Positions 32,363-41,985 are shown, counted from the first letter of the stretch. The stretch: DNA of 42,527 nt from Annulohypoxylon bovei var. microspora (GCA_022836615.1 MU405418.1:1-42527), one strand, 5' to 3'. Numbers and translations: made by a program. The notes: a model not told the origin generated them from the letters alone.

Positions 32363-34033
32363 TCATTCCCATCCCCATATGAGGTATATCCTTCGTAGCC
32401 ACTGATTGCTTGTATGTTTGAAAGGAACGTTTCTTTCCTGAATAACCACCTCAAGTTCTTCATCCGCCAGTGCGTCTGCTAATCCTGTTTTAAGATCAAC
32501 AGAGTCGGGCGGCCTAATCCATGGGTCGTCTTTAACCGATATCCTATGCCCAAAGTATATCAATAGGAACACAGGAATACCAATATAAGAGGTAAGAAAA
32601 TCCGATACGGTGAAATGCCCTGGAAAGAAGACTGAGAATCCGTTCAATAACCCAAAAAGAGAGAATGCCACAAGCGCAATCCACGCTGCCCATGGTTGGA
32701 GGATACTTGAATACGGTAAATTAGACCTAGCGATACCCTGGGCAGCGCATGCCTTCCTAAACCGAAAGTATATAAGACAACAGCATGCCCAACTTATAAA
32801 CGCCGCTGTGTTGATAATACTAACAAACCAGTTGAACACAATGCCACTGACCGTGCTGGTATTTAGGTACGCGAACAAAGACAACAAGCTCGATGCAATA
32901 ACAGCATAAACGGGTACGCCGTGTCTGTTGCAACGAGTGAATATCTGGGGCGCGTTCCCTGCCATGGCAAGCGAGTATAGGGAGCGACTGGACATGTATA
33001 ATACTGAGTTTCCACTCGACCAGGCCGAAGTAATCACGACAGCATTGATGACACTGTCTAACCCATGAATGCCGGCTTTTTCGATAGCGATAACCCAGGG
33101 GGATGAGGCAGCCCCTTTACCACCATCCGTAAGCGCAGGCTCATCGCTTCGGCATATGACACCAATAGCAAGGGCACCGAGAACATAAAAAACTGCCAGG
33201 CGCCATATGAAGTGCAATGCAGCCCTCGGAAGATTTTTTCGGGGAGATTGCATCTCACCCGCTGCGATGATAATCAACTCAGGACTGAAGTTGAAACTAA
33301 AGCACGAGTAGATGAGGGTGAACAAAAAGGCACAGAAACGGCCGCCAGCGCCACCCACAAGGTACTCCTTAGTCGGCCCAGGGTCTTGCCAATACCAAAA
33401 ACCTAGGCGGGTGTGATCTGGCCCGCCGCCGAAGAAAAGGACCACGGATAGAATCAAGAGGCCAATGATCGCGAAGATCTTAATTGAAGCAAACCAAAAT
33501 TCCGATTCCCCATAGACTCTGACGGGGAAGAAATTCAGGGCCACTATGACAACCAGCATTATCGTAATCCAGACTGCTACCGGTATCGTGTTTGGCCAAT
33601 AGTTAATCACCACAGCGGCGGCGGTGATCTCGTAGGCGACGCTCAAACCCCAGATATACCAGTACATCCAACCCAATGCGCAACCCAAGCTAGCGGACAC
33701 TATTCGGTTCCCGTAGTATGCCACAGACATACCTTGAACCGGTAAGTATGCGCCAACCTCGGCCATGGCGGTGACAATGCCGTAAACGAGGAAGCAGATC
33801 ACCACGTACGCGGCGAAGAGAAAAGCAGGACCTGAGATCGCCAATGCCTGTCCCGTACCTACGAAGAGGCCGGTACCAATTGTGCCACCTATTACAAGCA
33901 TCTGTGCTTGGCGCGACTTGATGCCTCGCTTTGTGCCGCGCGAGACGACTTCGGTATCTTCGTCCCCCACCTCCCGAGGGGGGTTCGGCAACGGGGAATC
34001 TGCACCTTTTAATCCCTCCTGATGCACATCCAT
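32363..34033 (-). CDS. Amino-acid permease of the APC/YAT family
   Basis: This plasma-membrane transporter, of the fungal yeast-amino-acid-transporter type, imports amino acids with protons. The frame continues 37 codons upstream, but I start at the ATG at 34033 (M-D-V-H-Q-E-G), giving 556 residues. That start leads directly into a polar cytosolic N-terminus, whereas the extension is a hydrophobic, poorly constrained stretch. The signature I-G-G-T-I-G-T-G-L-F of helix 1 is at about residues 47-56, and P-E-L-I-I-I-A-A-G-E near the middle is the conserved helix of the family. About twelve membrane helices are visible. There are no introns. The exact substrate cannot be told. A tRNA-like relic and telomere-like repeats lie just upstream. 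Confidence 0.93.
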   Translation of the reverse strand: MDVHQEGLKGADSPLPNPPREVGDEDTEVVSRGTKRGIKSRQAQMLVIGGTIGTGLFVGTGQALAISGPAFLFAAYVVICFLVYGIVTAMAEVGAYLPVQGMSVAYYGNRIVSASLGCALGWMYWYIWGLSVAYEITAAAVVINYWPNTIPVAVWITIMLVVIVALNFFPVRVYGESEFWFASIKIFAIIGLLILSVVLFFGGGPDHTRLGFWYWQDPGPTKEYLVGGAGGRFCAFLFTLIYSCFSFNFSPELIIIAAGEMQSPRKNLPRAALHFIWRLAVFYVLGALAIGVICRSDEPALTDGGKGAASSPWVIAIEKAGIHGLDSVINAVVITSAWSSGNSVLYMSSRSLYSLAMAGNAPQIFTRCNRHGVPVYAVIASSLLSLFAYLNTSTVSGIVFNWFVSIINTAAFISWACCCLIYFRFRKACAAQGIARSNLPYSSILQPWAAWIALVAFSLFGLLNGFSVFFPGHFTVSDFLTSYIGIPVFLLIYFGHRISVKDDPWIRPPDSVDLKTGLADALADEELEVVIQERNVPFKHTSNQWLRRIYLIWGWE

Positions 34034-34146
34034 ATTGAGACGAGTGACACCGTTTCCAATGGTTATAGAAACTAGAAAAAGAAAAAGGATAAAACCTGAA
34101 GTATTTAATTCATATTGATGTGACACTTGTCCGCGCTTACTCACGA

Positions 34147-34231
34147 CCTCTCATAGGATTCGAACCCGCCCTCCTGCTCTCTTATCATACAGTTACATTG
34201 GATTAGCATCAACCAGCTCGGCAATCCATGA
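34147..34231 (-). pseudogene. tRNA relic
   Basis: The minus strand carries an A-box-like G-C-C-G-A-G-C-T-G-G at about 34213-34223 and a perfect B box, GGTTCGAATCC, at 34156-34166, about 40 nt apart as in a class II or intron-bearing tRNA. The rest does not fold. The T stem GCGGG faces CCTAT instead of CCCGC, a difference of three transitions, and the acceptor and anticodon arms do not pair. No T-run terminator follows. I read it as a mutated tRNA copy, perhaps serine- or leucine-type. It could still recruit TFIIIC through its B box. Confidence 0.4.
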
Positions 34232-34504
34232 CGGTAATTTCTCATATTAGACATGCATTTCCTTTATAATTTAATTATATGTCAATGAGGTTGAGGCCAA
34301 AGATTTCGCACATCTGACAATGGGTCAAATGAGACTTTACGCATTTCAGGGCTCCAGTGTGACAAGTTTTGCTTTAGTGGCTAGGTGCCCTAGACTGTAG
34401 CGTGATTAACCACTAAATCTTAGCGAAGAGATCACTATTAGGCCTGAGGCTTAAGGCTGATACAGTACCGATTGATTGCTGATCTGATCCAATCACGCAC
34501 TTCA

Positions 34505-34528
34505 GGTTGGGGTTAGGGTTAGGGTTGG
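34505..34528 (+). repeat. Interstitial telomere-like repeat
   Basis: Two perfect TTAGGG units (34513-34524) are flanked by degenerate GGTTGGGG and TTGG, so about four units in all. TTAGGG is the usual telomere repeat of filamentous ascomycetes. Inside a chromosome such tracts can mark old break repair, telomerase capture or a binding site for telomere-repeat proteins. Confidence 0.7.
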
Positions 34529-34686
34529 AGGATCAGATAATCTTATTTCTAAAAAAAATAAAAATAAAAATGAAAAAGGCAATAACTCCATCATCAGGGG
34601 TTACTTTGGGTAACCATAAAGTCGATCGATCTATGATGACCTCTTATGGTATCATCTAGAAAAGCTGGTAGGTACGGGCCAAGGGA

Positions 34687-34714
34687 CCGGTGGGAAAGCG
34701 CCGGTGGGAGAGCG
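34687..34714. repeat. 14-bp tandem duplication
   Basis: CCGGTGGGAAAGCG is followed directly by CCGGTGGGAGAGCG, with one difference in 14. It lies in non-coding sequence close to the telomere-like tract. Confidence 0.75.
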
Positions 34715-35142
34715 CTTTTCAGGGCCGATACCCCCCAATTGCCTGAGATCCGAGACAAGGTAAAGGTCATAGCATCCGGACGCTACAGCAGGTATGTTAG
34801 ATAAATCCGTTCTATTGTTGGGATACCATTTCAATTTTTCTGATGCCTCGATATCTCGTTTGAGGGAATACGCGGAGACCGTAATTTCGAAGAATGGTCC
34901 ACAATTTCCTACATCACAACCATTTCATGTGTCATTAGGTAATCCCACATTCTCTCCATAGGTAGATATCTAATTCAACATGAATGTAATATACGTAGGT
35001 AGGTAAAAAAGGTAATATTTTTGAACTTCGGGGTATCGGGACAATTAACCCCTGAGCCGTCTTTTCTGTCTTCAGGGGTAAATGTGTCCGGTTCCTCTCG
35101 TCCCTTTATCCCAATCCTTCATCATATCGTCATCATACGAAT

Positions 35143-36157
35143 CTAACCCGAGTAGACTGCTGGGCCAGGAATCTTGTACTCCGTGAAGCTGTTGCCCCAG
35201 ATGTCGACCTTGATCCCGGGGTCGCTCGCGCTGTACGCACCGGGGAACTTGACCCCGGTCGGGTTCGCGGAACCGCCGCCAGTGACCGTGAGTTGCTATT
35301 CAATCTTATTAGCAGGCGAAGGCGTAGACCTAGGGATGTACATACGTAGCAGGACATGTAGAACTGGGCACCGTTTGCCTGCGACGCCGTGTGCAGGGCG
35401 ATGGTCTCCGCGCGCAAGAGGTAATCGCCGGGAGCGATGTCCGCGGGGATTGTGACTTCTTGCTTACCGCAATTCTTGTTCAATACGTCGTTGCCCCAGA
35501 CCTTCGTGGACGCGTCGTAGCCCTGCTCGAAGATCTTGAACCATGATGACGACCCGTCGGCTGAGGCGGCGTCTTCGACTTTGCTCAGGTACACCATGAC
35601 GGGGCCGAAGTGGTTGCCGCCGAGGGCTTCCTTCGACTTTTCCTCGCATGAGAACGTTAGCATTCTTTGCCCCGGGTAAGGAAAATAGGGGCACCAGGTG
35701 TGTCTTTGGAATAATTATTCCTCGGTCAACCGGATTACGGAATCGTGGCTCTTGTGATAGGTCAGGGGGGATGTGTTTCGGTGTTACATACGCAGTCTCT
35801 GTCACCAGGCTGTTGGTGCATTTCCACCGTGACAGCTTCACCAGCTAGAGGTCTGTTAGAAAATGCGAATTAAGGATACGACAGTATTCTTACCAGCTAC
35901 GCTGCATTTGGCGGCAGCAGCTGTAGTACCACCGGCGTTGCAGCGGATGTCGTTTGACGCCACGCTGGTAACTGGGTTGTTGTTTGTCTTTCTGGGTGTT
36001 AGCTTTGGCTAACATCGATTTCAGTTCAGGTTTAACATACGGGAAGTCTAGCGCAAGTCGACACCTCGTCTTTCGAACCGACCCATAGTTCCTGGAATGT
36101 AGCGTGGCTAGCAGCTGTAGCTGCTAGCGTAAGAGCGGCAGCGACGACGGTTCTCAT
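35143..36157 (-). CDS. Secreted AA9 lytic polysaccharide monooxygenase
   Basis: AA9 enzymes are copper proteins that oxidatively cut cellulose or hemicellulose. Exons 36157-36041, 35987-35894, 35844-35792, 35642-35346 and 35295-35143 give 237 residues. A 17-residue signal peptide ends just before H18, which becomes the N-terminal copper-binding histidine. The second copper histidine is in G-G-N-H-F-G-P-V. The axial tyrosine and partner glutamine lie in Q-F-Y-M-S-C-Y-Q-L-T-V, rebuilt by the last splice. R-A-E-T-I-A-L-H, typical of the family, is present. There is no cellulose-binding module. Introns are 53, 49, 149 and 50 nt. Introns 1 and 3 appear to end in AAG and GAG rather than CAG/TAG, each behind a good GCTAAC branch site; these two acceptors are chosen to keep frame and family sequence. 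GGCTAR-type regulator sites occur upstream (36374, 36638). Confidence 0.93.
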
Positions 36158-37221
36158 TTTGATGGTTTTATGCGTTGAATGGATGAGTCGGTTCTACTAG
36201 TTTCTCAGGTTGTACGACAGACTCAGGAGACTATAAAGAACTTGACCAAGGTTAAATATTACCTCGATCTGTCTCAAGGATACTAGTCACCAGGCATAAT
36301 TCCATGCAGGACGTGCCGATCGCCTGAAGTTCTATATGAATCTAATTGACATTCCGTGGTTCAAGTCTAAGGCGGCTAGGCACGTTACGTTTGAGCACCA
36401 ATGACATAGGCGTTGACCAGGGGGTGTAATTTGCCTAAACTGCATATACCGTCCTGGAGTTAAGTAGATGATAGTCGATCTTACCTACAAAGAGTCTCAA
36501 AACACGGATAGAGAGGTTTATAGATGAAAGATGCACCTAAAACCGCCGAATGGAATAGTGGGGCGTTCCCCCTTTTAGACATTCCTCAAATGGTTATTGG
36601 GCCATAGTTTGAGGATCATCCCCTTGCATCGGGTTCCGGCTAATATATCCATATAATACTTATGTAAGAGTACTCGTGATTATCTCCTTGGATTCGAGAG
36701 ATTGTTTCTATTCCTCTATTAAGATGTAGAATATGAGATACTTGAAACAGGCTTCTCAACAGCCGTCCATACAGGCCTTCAGACTCGACGACTCGAGTTA
36801 ATAGCCACGCCCTGTTTCTTCTTAGTAAAGCAACGTTTTGTAAACGTTTACGTATCGATGGCTTAATATAGCTGCTTTTTGATACGTAATTTTGTTCTCG
36901 TTAGATTTCTGGCTTAGTAAATAAGTTAAGAAAATAAAGATCGCGTTAAGTAAAGGAAGCGTATTTTGTCTTAACTACTAGGTAGTTATAACTACCTAGA
37001 TAACTATTAATTACATGATTTCATGAAATAGAGGCTGCTCAATAGTATTTTATTAATTTAGCTTTACAATTGACGCTCTACTTTCGTATTAAACGGGTTA
37101 TTACAGCGGCGCTGTTCTAATAAACATATTGAAATTTGGAAGACTTGTTTTTGCATTAAGGAGCCGAATATAGGTAAGTTACAAAAGTAAACAAAGAGCA
37201 TACACGATTTCATTAGCGTAA
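36158..37221. other. Intergenic region with a perfect 22-bp palindrome
   Basis: This is the AA9 promoter on the left. GGCTAG at 36374-36379 and GGCTAA at 36638-36643 match the XlnR-type GGCTAR core. The palindrome at 36978-36999 is listed separately. The right part is AT-rich, with no gene seen. Confidence 0.5.
36978..36999. repeat. Perfect 22-bp palindrome
   Basis: The half site CTAGGTAGTTA is followed without spacer by its exact reverse complement. Both arms contain the CTAGGTA word that recurs in intergenic DNA across this window. It could fold into a hairpin or bind a dimeric protein. Confidence 0.85.
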
Positions 37222-37440
37222 CTGGTTCTACAAGATGTAATTCTCTTCGGCGATATTTTGGTGTTTAATCTTCTATACGCAAATCTTGACTTACCTAAAG
37301 TGGAGGTTTACGAGGCAGCAGAAATTCATGATAAGATTATGAGTTTTCCAGAAGGGTATCTGACCCACGTTGGGTTGAAACTCCGCCGGGGGGAGAGAAG
37401 CAAAGGGACTGCTCCCTCCATACCAGGCAGACTTTTTTCA
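37222..37440 (+). pseudogene. ABC-transporter nucleotide-binding-domain fragment (Atm1/HMT1-like)
   Basis: The plus strand encodes L-Q-D-V-I-L-F-G-D-I-L then Y-A-N-L-D, then V-Y-E-A-A-E-I-H-D-K-I-M-S-F-P-E-G-Y and G-L-K-L-R-R-G-E. This matches, in order, the Q-loop (family V-P-Q-D-T-x-L-F), the linker Y-E-A-A-K-x-A-x-I-H-D-x-I-x-x-F-P-x-G-Y and the signature region (L-S-G-G-E-K-Q-R) of half-size ABC exporters of the Atm1/HMT1/MDR type. Changes show decay: P lost at the Q-loop, the block around 'K-A-A' shortened, S-G replaced by R-R, and a frameshift around 37385-37396, after which E-K-Q-R is readable in another frame. No Walker A or Walker B sequence, and no membrane domain, is seen nearby. 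It is therefore an isolated piece of about 70 codons. Confidence 0.72.
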
Positions 37441-37670
37441 GGTGACAAACAAAATGATACAGTAAATGTATAAAGGTCATACGGGATCTGCCTAAACAAG
37501 TGCAGGGTGCCTAGGAGTAACGACCATAAAGTAGCAAATATTCTCGCTCTTCCAAGTGCTTTTATAAAGAACAAAGTTCTATTATCTTCTACTATCATCA
37601 TAAACACGCCCACATATCTTTTTATCTACCACAAACTCTACAGTAATACCCATGATCCCACCGAAGGATC

Positions 37671-38916
37671 ATGGCATCTCTCAAGCAGACAAGCGTAGGC
37701 AAGGGTGGCGCGAAATCTCGAAGTAAGTTATAACCCTGGTTGAAAACTCGGTCACCTTACTTGGACTTAACTATAGTAGAAATGATTGAAGTTCGCCGGC
37801 TAGGATCCGACGGTGGTGAAGCAGTGTTCGCGGCAGTGGATATCCGCCGAGGCACGCGCTTTGCCGCCGAAGTCCCCCTTATTACCGTACCACCCGTGTC
37901 CGATAGAGATGAACTATCCGCGTTTTATAAGGCTACCGACAATCTACCAAACGAAAAGTCCGCGGAGATGGCCAAGCTTTTCTGCCAGCCTATAGTCACG
38001 GAGAGTATCAAGAAAGATCAGCACATACGTCGCGAAGCGTGGGGCTTCTTCAAGGCTAGGAGGTGGAGAGATAAGGATGGAAATCACCTTCAAGGAAAGA
38101 AATTAAATAGGGCGGTTAAGAGAATTATCAATCTCTGCGCCGTCTATATCGCCCAAAACGTCCAGCTAGGCGCGGAAGGAAAATATGGCTCGGGTGTTTT
38201 CTCCTTGTATAGCCGGATCAGTCATAGCTGCGTTCCTAACGCGCACAATTCATGGAACCCGACTTTGAAGCGGTTGACTATACACGCGATTCACGATCTC
38301 AAGGCCGGCGACCAGATATTTGTAGACTACACGGGTAGTGTCTGCCGAACTCGCCAACAACGTGCGTTCTCCCTTTCAACAACTTGGGGGATAACTTGCA
38401 GTTGCGCGGCTTGTACCGAGCCAGCAATCGATCAACTACGACTTCGCATGCTCGTCATGGACCAAGCCTTGGCAGCATACACATGTGGTGCGTCCAAAGA
38501 TCCAGATTTCAGTGCCATCCATGGTATCCCTAGAATAGCGACGGCCAGTCAAGCCTTGAAAGCGGCGGAGGAGCTTTCGCATCTTCTCAAAAAGCAAAGG
38601 CTATGTGGCATGGAACTTTGTAAAGTGTAAGTTATACTTGAGAACCCTACATTGATGAGAATTTTCTAAAAATTGTGCTTTATGAGGCGTGGTTAATGAA
38701 GATGATGGCAGGTTTCGCGAATGTTCGAAGTATGCATTTGATGCCGGACATCACGACAAGGCGCTTGAGTATGCGCGCAAGGAACTAGACCTTGAAAAGT
38801 TGTTAATCGGCACCGAAACTGCCCATCTCAAGGATAACTTATATGGCGCCAAGTACTGGGTCGAACACATACGAAAGAAGGTAACCCGCAAGCCACTTCG
38901 TGTGTTGAACTATTAG
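37671..38916 (+). CDS. SET-domain protein (SMYD/SET5-like, putative methyltransferase)
   Basis: Exons 37671-37722, 37777-38626 and 38712-38916 give 368 residues. The first short exon (17 codons) is supported by a perfect GTAAGT donor, a TTAAC branch site and an in-frame join. Without it the first methionine would be at 37782. SET features: G-x-A-V-F-A-A-V-D-I-R-R-G-T at the start of the domain, S-H-S-C-V-P-N (about 166-172, the N-H-S-C-x-P-N motif), I-F-V-D-Y (about 198-202), then a cysteine-rich C-S-C-A-A-C post-SET (225-230). Such proteins transfer methyl groups to lysines, but many fungal members are untested. A tandem TAG-TAG acceptor at intron 1 (37774-37779) would swap I-E for K. For intron 2 I use GTAAGT at 38627 and CAG at 38711; a GTAAAG/GAG alternative is also in frame. 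Confidence 0.86.
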
Positions 38917-40121
38917 GTTTTCTAGTAGGATTCTGTTAGACTGCCCTTCGTTTGGACTACGGGGAGGGAATGGAGATGTTACTCATTTACTTATTTGGGG
39001 ACATAAATTGGATTCATCAGCACCGGTCTCGAGATACCATCTGTAGATACTATCTATAGATCTAGACAACATTGGGGAAAATAGATAACTGCATAATAAC
39101 AAACATGATATGGGTAAGATTGTGAGATAAAAGCTGTCTTACAATATGAACTTGTAAGACTGGTAAAAAGGAAGGTGCGAGGAACACTGGAGGTATTCAA
39201 GAACACCGCTCGCAAAAGCTGCTCTCAGAGTTCTTTTCTCAAGTCAACATCCTTTTCTTGTCGTATATTATCTGTGATAACTACCTAGGCACCTAGGTAA
39301 CTCTTTATGGATTAACTCTAGTTTTCCCAGTTGGTCAATAAAGAATAAGGATTTGTTGTAACTATGTCTTGCGACGAAGTCTTAAAAAAGAGTATGTGCG
39401 AATAAGAATAACGCACACGGAGTGTCATTTTTTGAAGGAATAAAAGACCCTCATCCCAATAAGACTGAAAGATAGGTCACTTTAAATAAAGATTCGGTAT
39501 CAAATTTCATATTACTTCCTACCTTCTTATTGGCTTATAATTATAATTATAGCAAGGTCTTTTAGAAGCTAATATGAATCAAGTATAGTAACTTGAATTT
39601 CGACGGTTGAAAGATTTGTAATACGCGGATATAAAGGAAAAGTGGATGACGCTAAAGTGAACTATCTTTCGGTCTTGATGGGGTATCATACAGCGGATAG
39701 GTGTACTTGGCGCGCTGCTTTGACGCCACAGGCTCAATTTGCAGGCAGCCCGAGCAGTCCGAACCACGGCCGTTTGTCGCTACAACAAGCGACTCGGACT
39801 ATTTTTCGCGCTTGCTGTCGCATTTGGGCTGCGCCACGATCCTACACAGTTTTGTCTTTCAGCTTTCCGCTGATCATTCAGCGGTACATATTTGCAGGTA
39901 TGTTTATAACCTAATGAATTTCGTCTCTTATTATTCATCAGACAGAAGAGAGAACAGGTAATCAGTAAAATCGCTGTCAAATTATTTCCTTGGTTAAAGT
40001 TACTCATATTCCTCTGGCTATTTCTTGGATGTATATACTGTGTGCCTAGGTGCTTTGATCCTTTGCGAAACACGCCTCTCGGGTCACAACAGGACTTGGC
40101 GATATTAGAAGGGCGGCCAGA
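38917..40121. other. Intergenic region, no gene
   Basis: Open frames at 39579-39961 and 39780-40181 overlap on opposite strands, are short and carry no motif. CTACCTAGG-CACCTAGGTAA, two near-copies of the recurring word, is at 39281-39300. The right end is the promoter of the PPPY protein gene. Confidence 0.5.
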
Positions 40122-41228
40122 ATGGACTCTCAGCAATCCATCCTCGCCGATAAAGCAGCACGTCCTGCTGGACCAGTTCACCGCGAATCAGATCAGGCTG
40201 GACCTAGTAGTCCTCCCCATGTAGCAGAGCTTGCTGCCGATATTCCATACGGGCTACCCGGGGGGCTTCCGGCAGAGCTTCCGGCTGCGGATACTGCAGC
40301 CAACAGTCAATATTATACGCCGCCACCTTATTCAACCACTTCAGATACCCTGGATCCGAATACTAGGCCTCAGTTGCCAAGAGGCCCACAATGTTATCCC
40401 GGCCTTCCCGTTCTAGACTACCGCCAGTACTCGCCGCCCCTGTTTGAACTATCGCCAGATACCACAACTATCACTACCAAGGCCAATTATCTATCCGAGA
40501 ACCCGACGGCTTTAGCTTCGCTGCTGCGAACCCTGGCTACCGTGCCGCCGAAACCCCAGGTGCTCATCCAAGGAACGAGGGGCCGCAAAGTCGACTTCAG
40601 TCTCAAATTGAATCTCATGAACTTGCTGGTCCCCGGCAGTCCTCATGATCGCCTTGACTACCTCCGGTGCGTCGGCAAAAATGAGATGGCTCTTCGCGGG
40701 GGTGATGAGCCCGGGCTGAAACCCGACTTTGGCGTGGATAACGGCCTGGAGGCGTGGTGCGACCGGTTTGTCAAGGACTCGACGACCGTCAAAACCTTCG
40801 TGCTCGAGCGAGTCGTGGCAAACCTCGACACGAGCTGGATCGAAGGCCAAGTGCGGAGTCTTGTCGCGTCAACGGACTACAAAGGCCAAGTCACGATACA
40901 GTTCCCCGTCACACACGCCAAGGTCGTCGTACACAACCCGGACAAGCGCAACAAGTTCCTGACGAGCGTCGCGTCACTGTTCGTCAGCAAGAGCAAGTAC
41001 GAGGTCGTCAAGGCCGTGTGGCCGTTCGCCACAGGCAGGATTGGCGAGCCTGGACGGAAGTGTGTCGTGCAGAACGAGAAGACGTGGTGGGAGGAGTGGC
41101 GCGACCCGATCAAATACGCCATCGCTACTAAGCGTCAGGGCTGGGTCACGAACGAGGATAAACTGGAATGTATCATGGAAAGCAAAGGGAAAGGCGTTTC
41201 AATGATCGACTGGGGTCCGGAATTTTGA
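40122..41228 (+). CDS. Protein of unknown function with a PPPY motif
   Basis: A single exon encodes 368 residues, starting at the ATG at 40122. I do not recognise a characterised family. Residues 1-125 are disordered, rich in Pro, Ala, Ser and Thr, with Y-T-P-P-P-Y-S at about 65-71. P-P-x-Y motifs are bound by WW domains, notably those of Nedd4/Rsp5 ubiquitin ligases. Residues 130-368 look like one folded domain with mixed charges and several tryptophans (W-W-E-E-W, W-I-E-G, V-W-P-F). There is no signal peptide and no membrane helix. The general build (PPPY in a disordered head, then a compact domain with V-L-I-Q-G-T-R-G and a basic region) is one I associate with conserved hypothetical proteins of filamentous ascomycetes. 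Function is unknown; a WW-domain partner is an inference. Confidence 0.82.
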   Translation: MDSQQSILADKAARPAGPVHRESDQAGPSSPPHVAELAADIPYGLPGGLPAELPAADTAANSQYYTPPPYSTTSDTLDPNTRPQLPRGPQCYPGLPVLDYRQYSPPLFELSPDTTTITTKANYLSENPTALASLLRTLATVPPKPQVLIQGTRGRKVDFSLKLNLMNLLVPGSPHDRLDYLRCVGKNEMALRGGDEPGLKPDFGVDNGLEAWCDRFVKDSTTVKTFVLERVVANLDTSWIEGQVRSLVASTDYKGQVTIQFPVTHAKVVVHNPDKRNKFLTSVASLFVSKSKYEVVKAVWPFATGRIGEPGRKCVVQNEKTWWEEWRDPIKYAIATKRQGWVTNEDKLECIMESKGKGVSMIDWGPEF

Positions 41229-41985
41229 ACATTTACATCAACGAGAGATGTCACCTACTCCCATTGCCCCTTGCCAAGGAATGGCCTTGTGGGTGAGGTG
41301 AGGTGGGGGGGGATAGCCGATATTTCGTAACACCAAGGAGCATATACCACGGGGGACACGACTAGATAGATTCGTCGTCATGATTAAGGCCATCTTTGAA
41401 TAACTAGATGCCTACTTAGGCATTGACTTGTTGTAAATAGGAGATCTGCAACGAAAAGCGATTAATACCTACCTACTAATTCAAATTGCCGAGATTCATA
41501 ATTTGGTCCTGCTATCATTCAACTTGCTCCAAGGTGATTTGAAACGAAGCTCAGATGCTATCATGTGGTCGACGGATGCCAGATCTCATCCACGAAAGAA
41601 AAGCATGGTGTATTAAAGGATTGGAAGATGATCTATTTATGTCCACGCTGAACTGTCGGGATCACGTGACTCGATCAGCTACGGAGATGCTGTAGATCTC
41701 GTGACAGAGGAGAGTCTTAAATATAAATTCAAGTATTTTGGTCTCATTGGTAGGTAACTATGCATTTCACGAATGCCTATTTAGGTGCCTTATTAGTTGT
41801 AAAATCCAGTTATTTTGATATGTAATAACACATTGCACACCCCTATTCTCTTTATCTATAAAACTGATAACGAAGTGTGTTAAATAGTAATACAAAGCTA
41901 CCTACCGTACCGGGAATGGCAGGGAGTTAATAATCATTATTTTTTCGAAAAATGGTCCGGCATTATTTTAATCGTTCTTTTATTC
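41229..41985. other. Intergenic region, no gene
   Basis: This is the 3' flank of the PPPY protein gene. ATACCTACCTACTAA lies at about 41466 and GCTACCTACCG at about 41899. No gene or RNA is seen. Confidence 0.55.

Larger units (their letters stand above)
34145..35142. other. Intergenic region with telomere-like and other short repeats
   Basis: Beyond the tRNA relic this segment holds two or more TTAGGG units at 34505-34528 and a 14-bp tandem duplication (CCGGTGGGAAAGCG at 34687-34700, one change in 34701-34714). An ACGTAGGTAGGTA element lies near 34993. No gene is seen. Confidence 0.6.

Noticed and set aside
34034..34144. 37-codon N-terminal extension of the permease
   Set aside because: Hydrophobic and unlike the polar N-termini of the family; the internal ATG at 34033 begins a typical cytosolic N-terminus.
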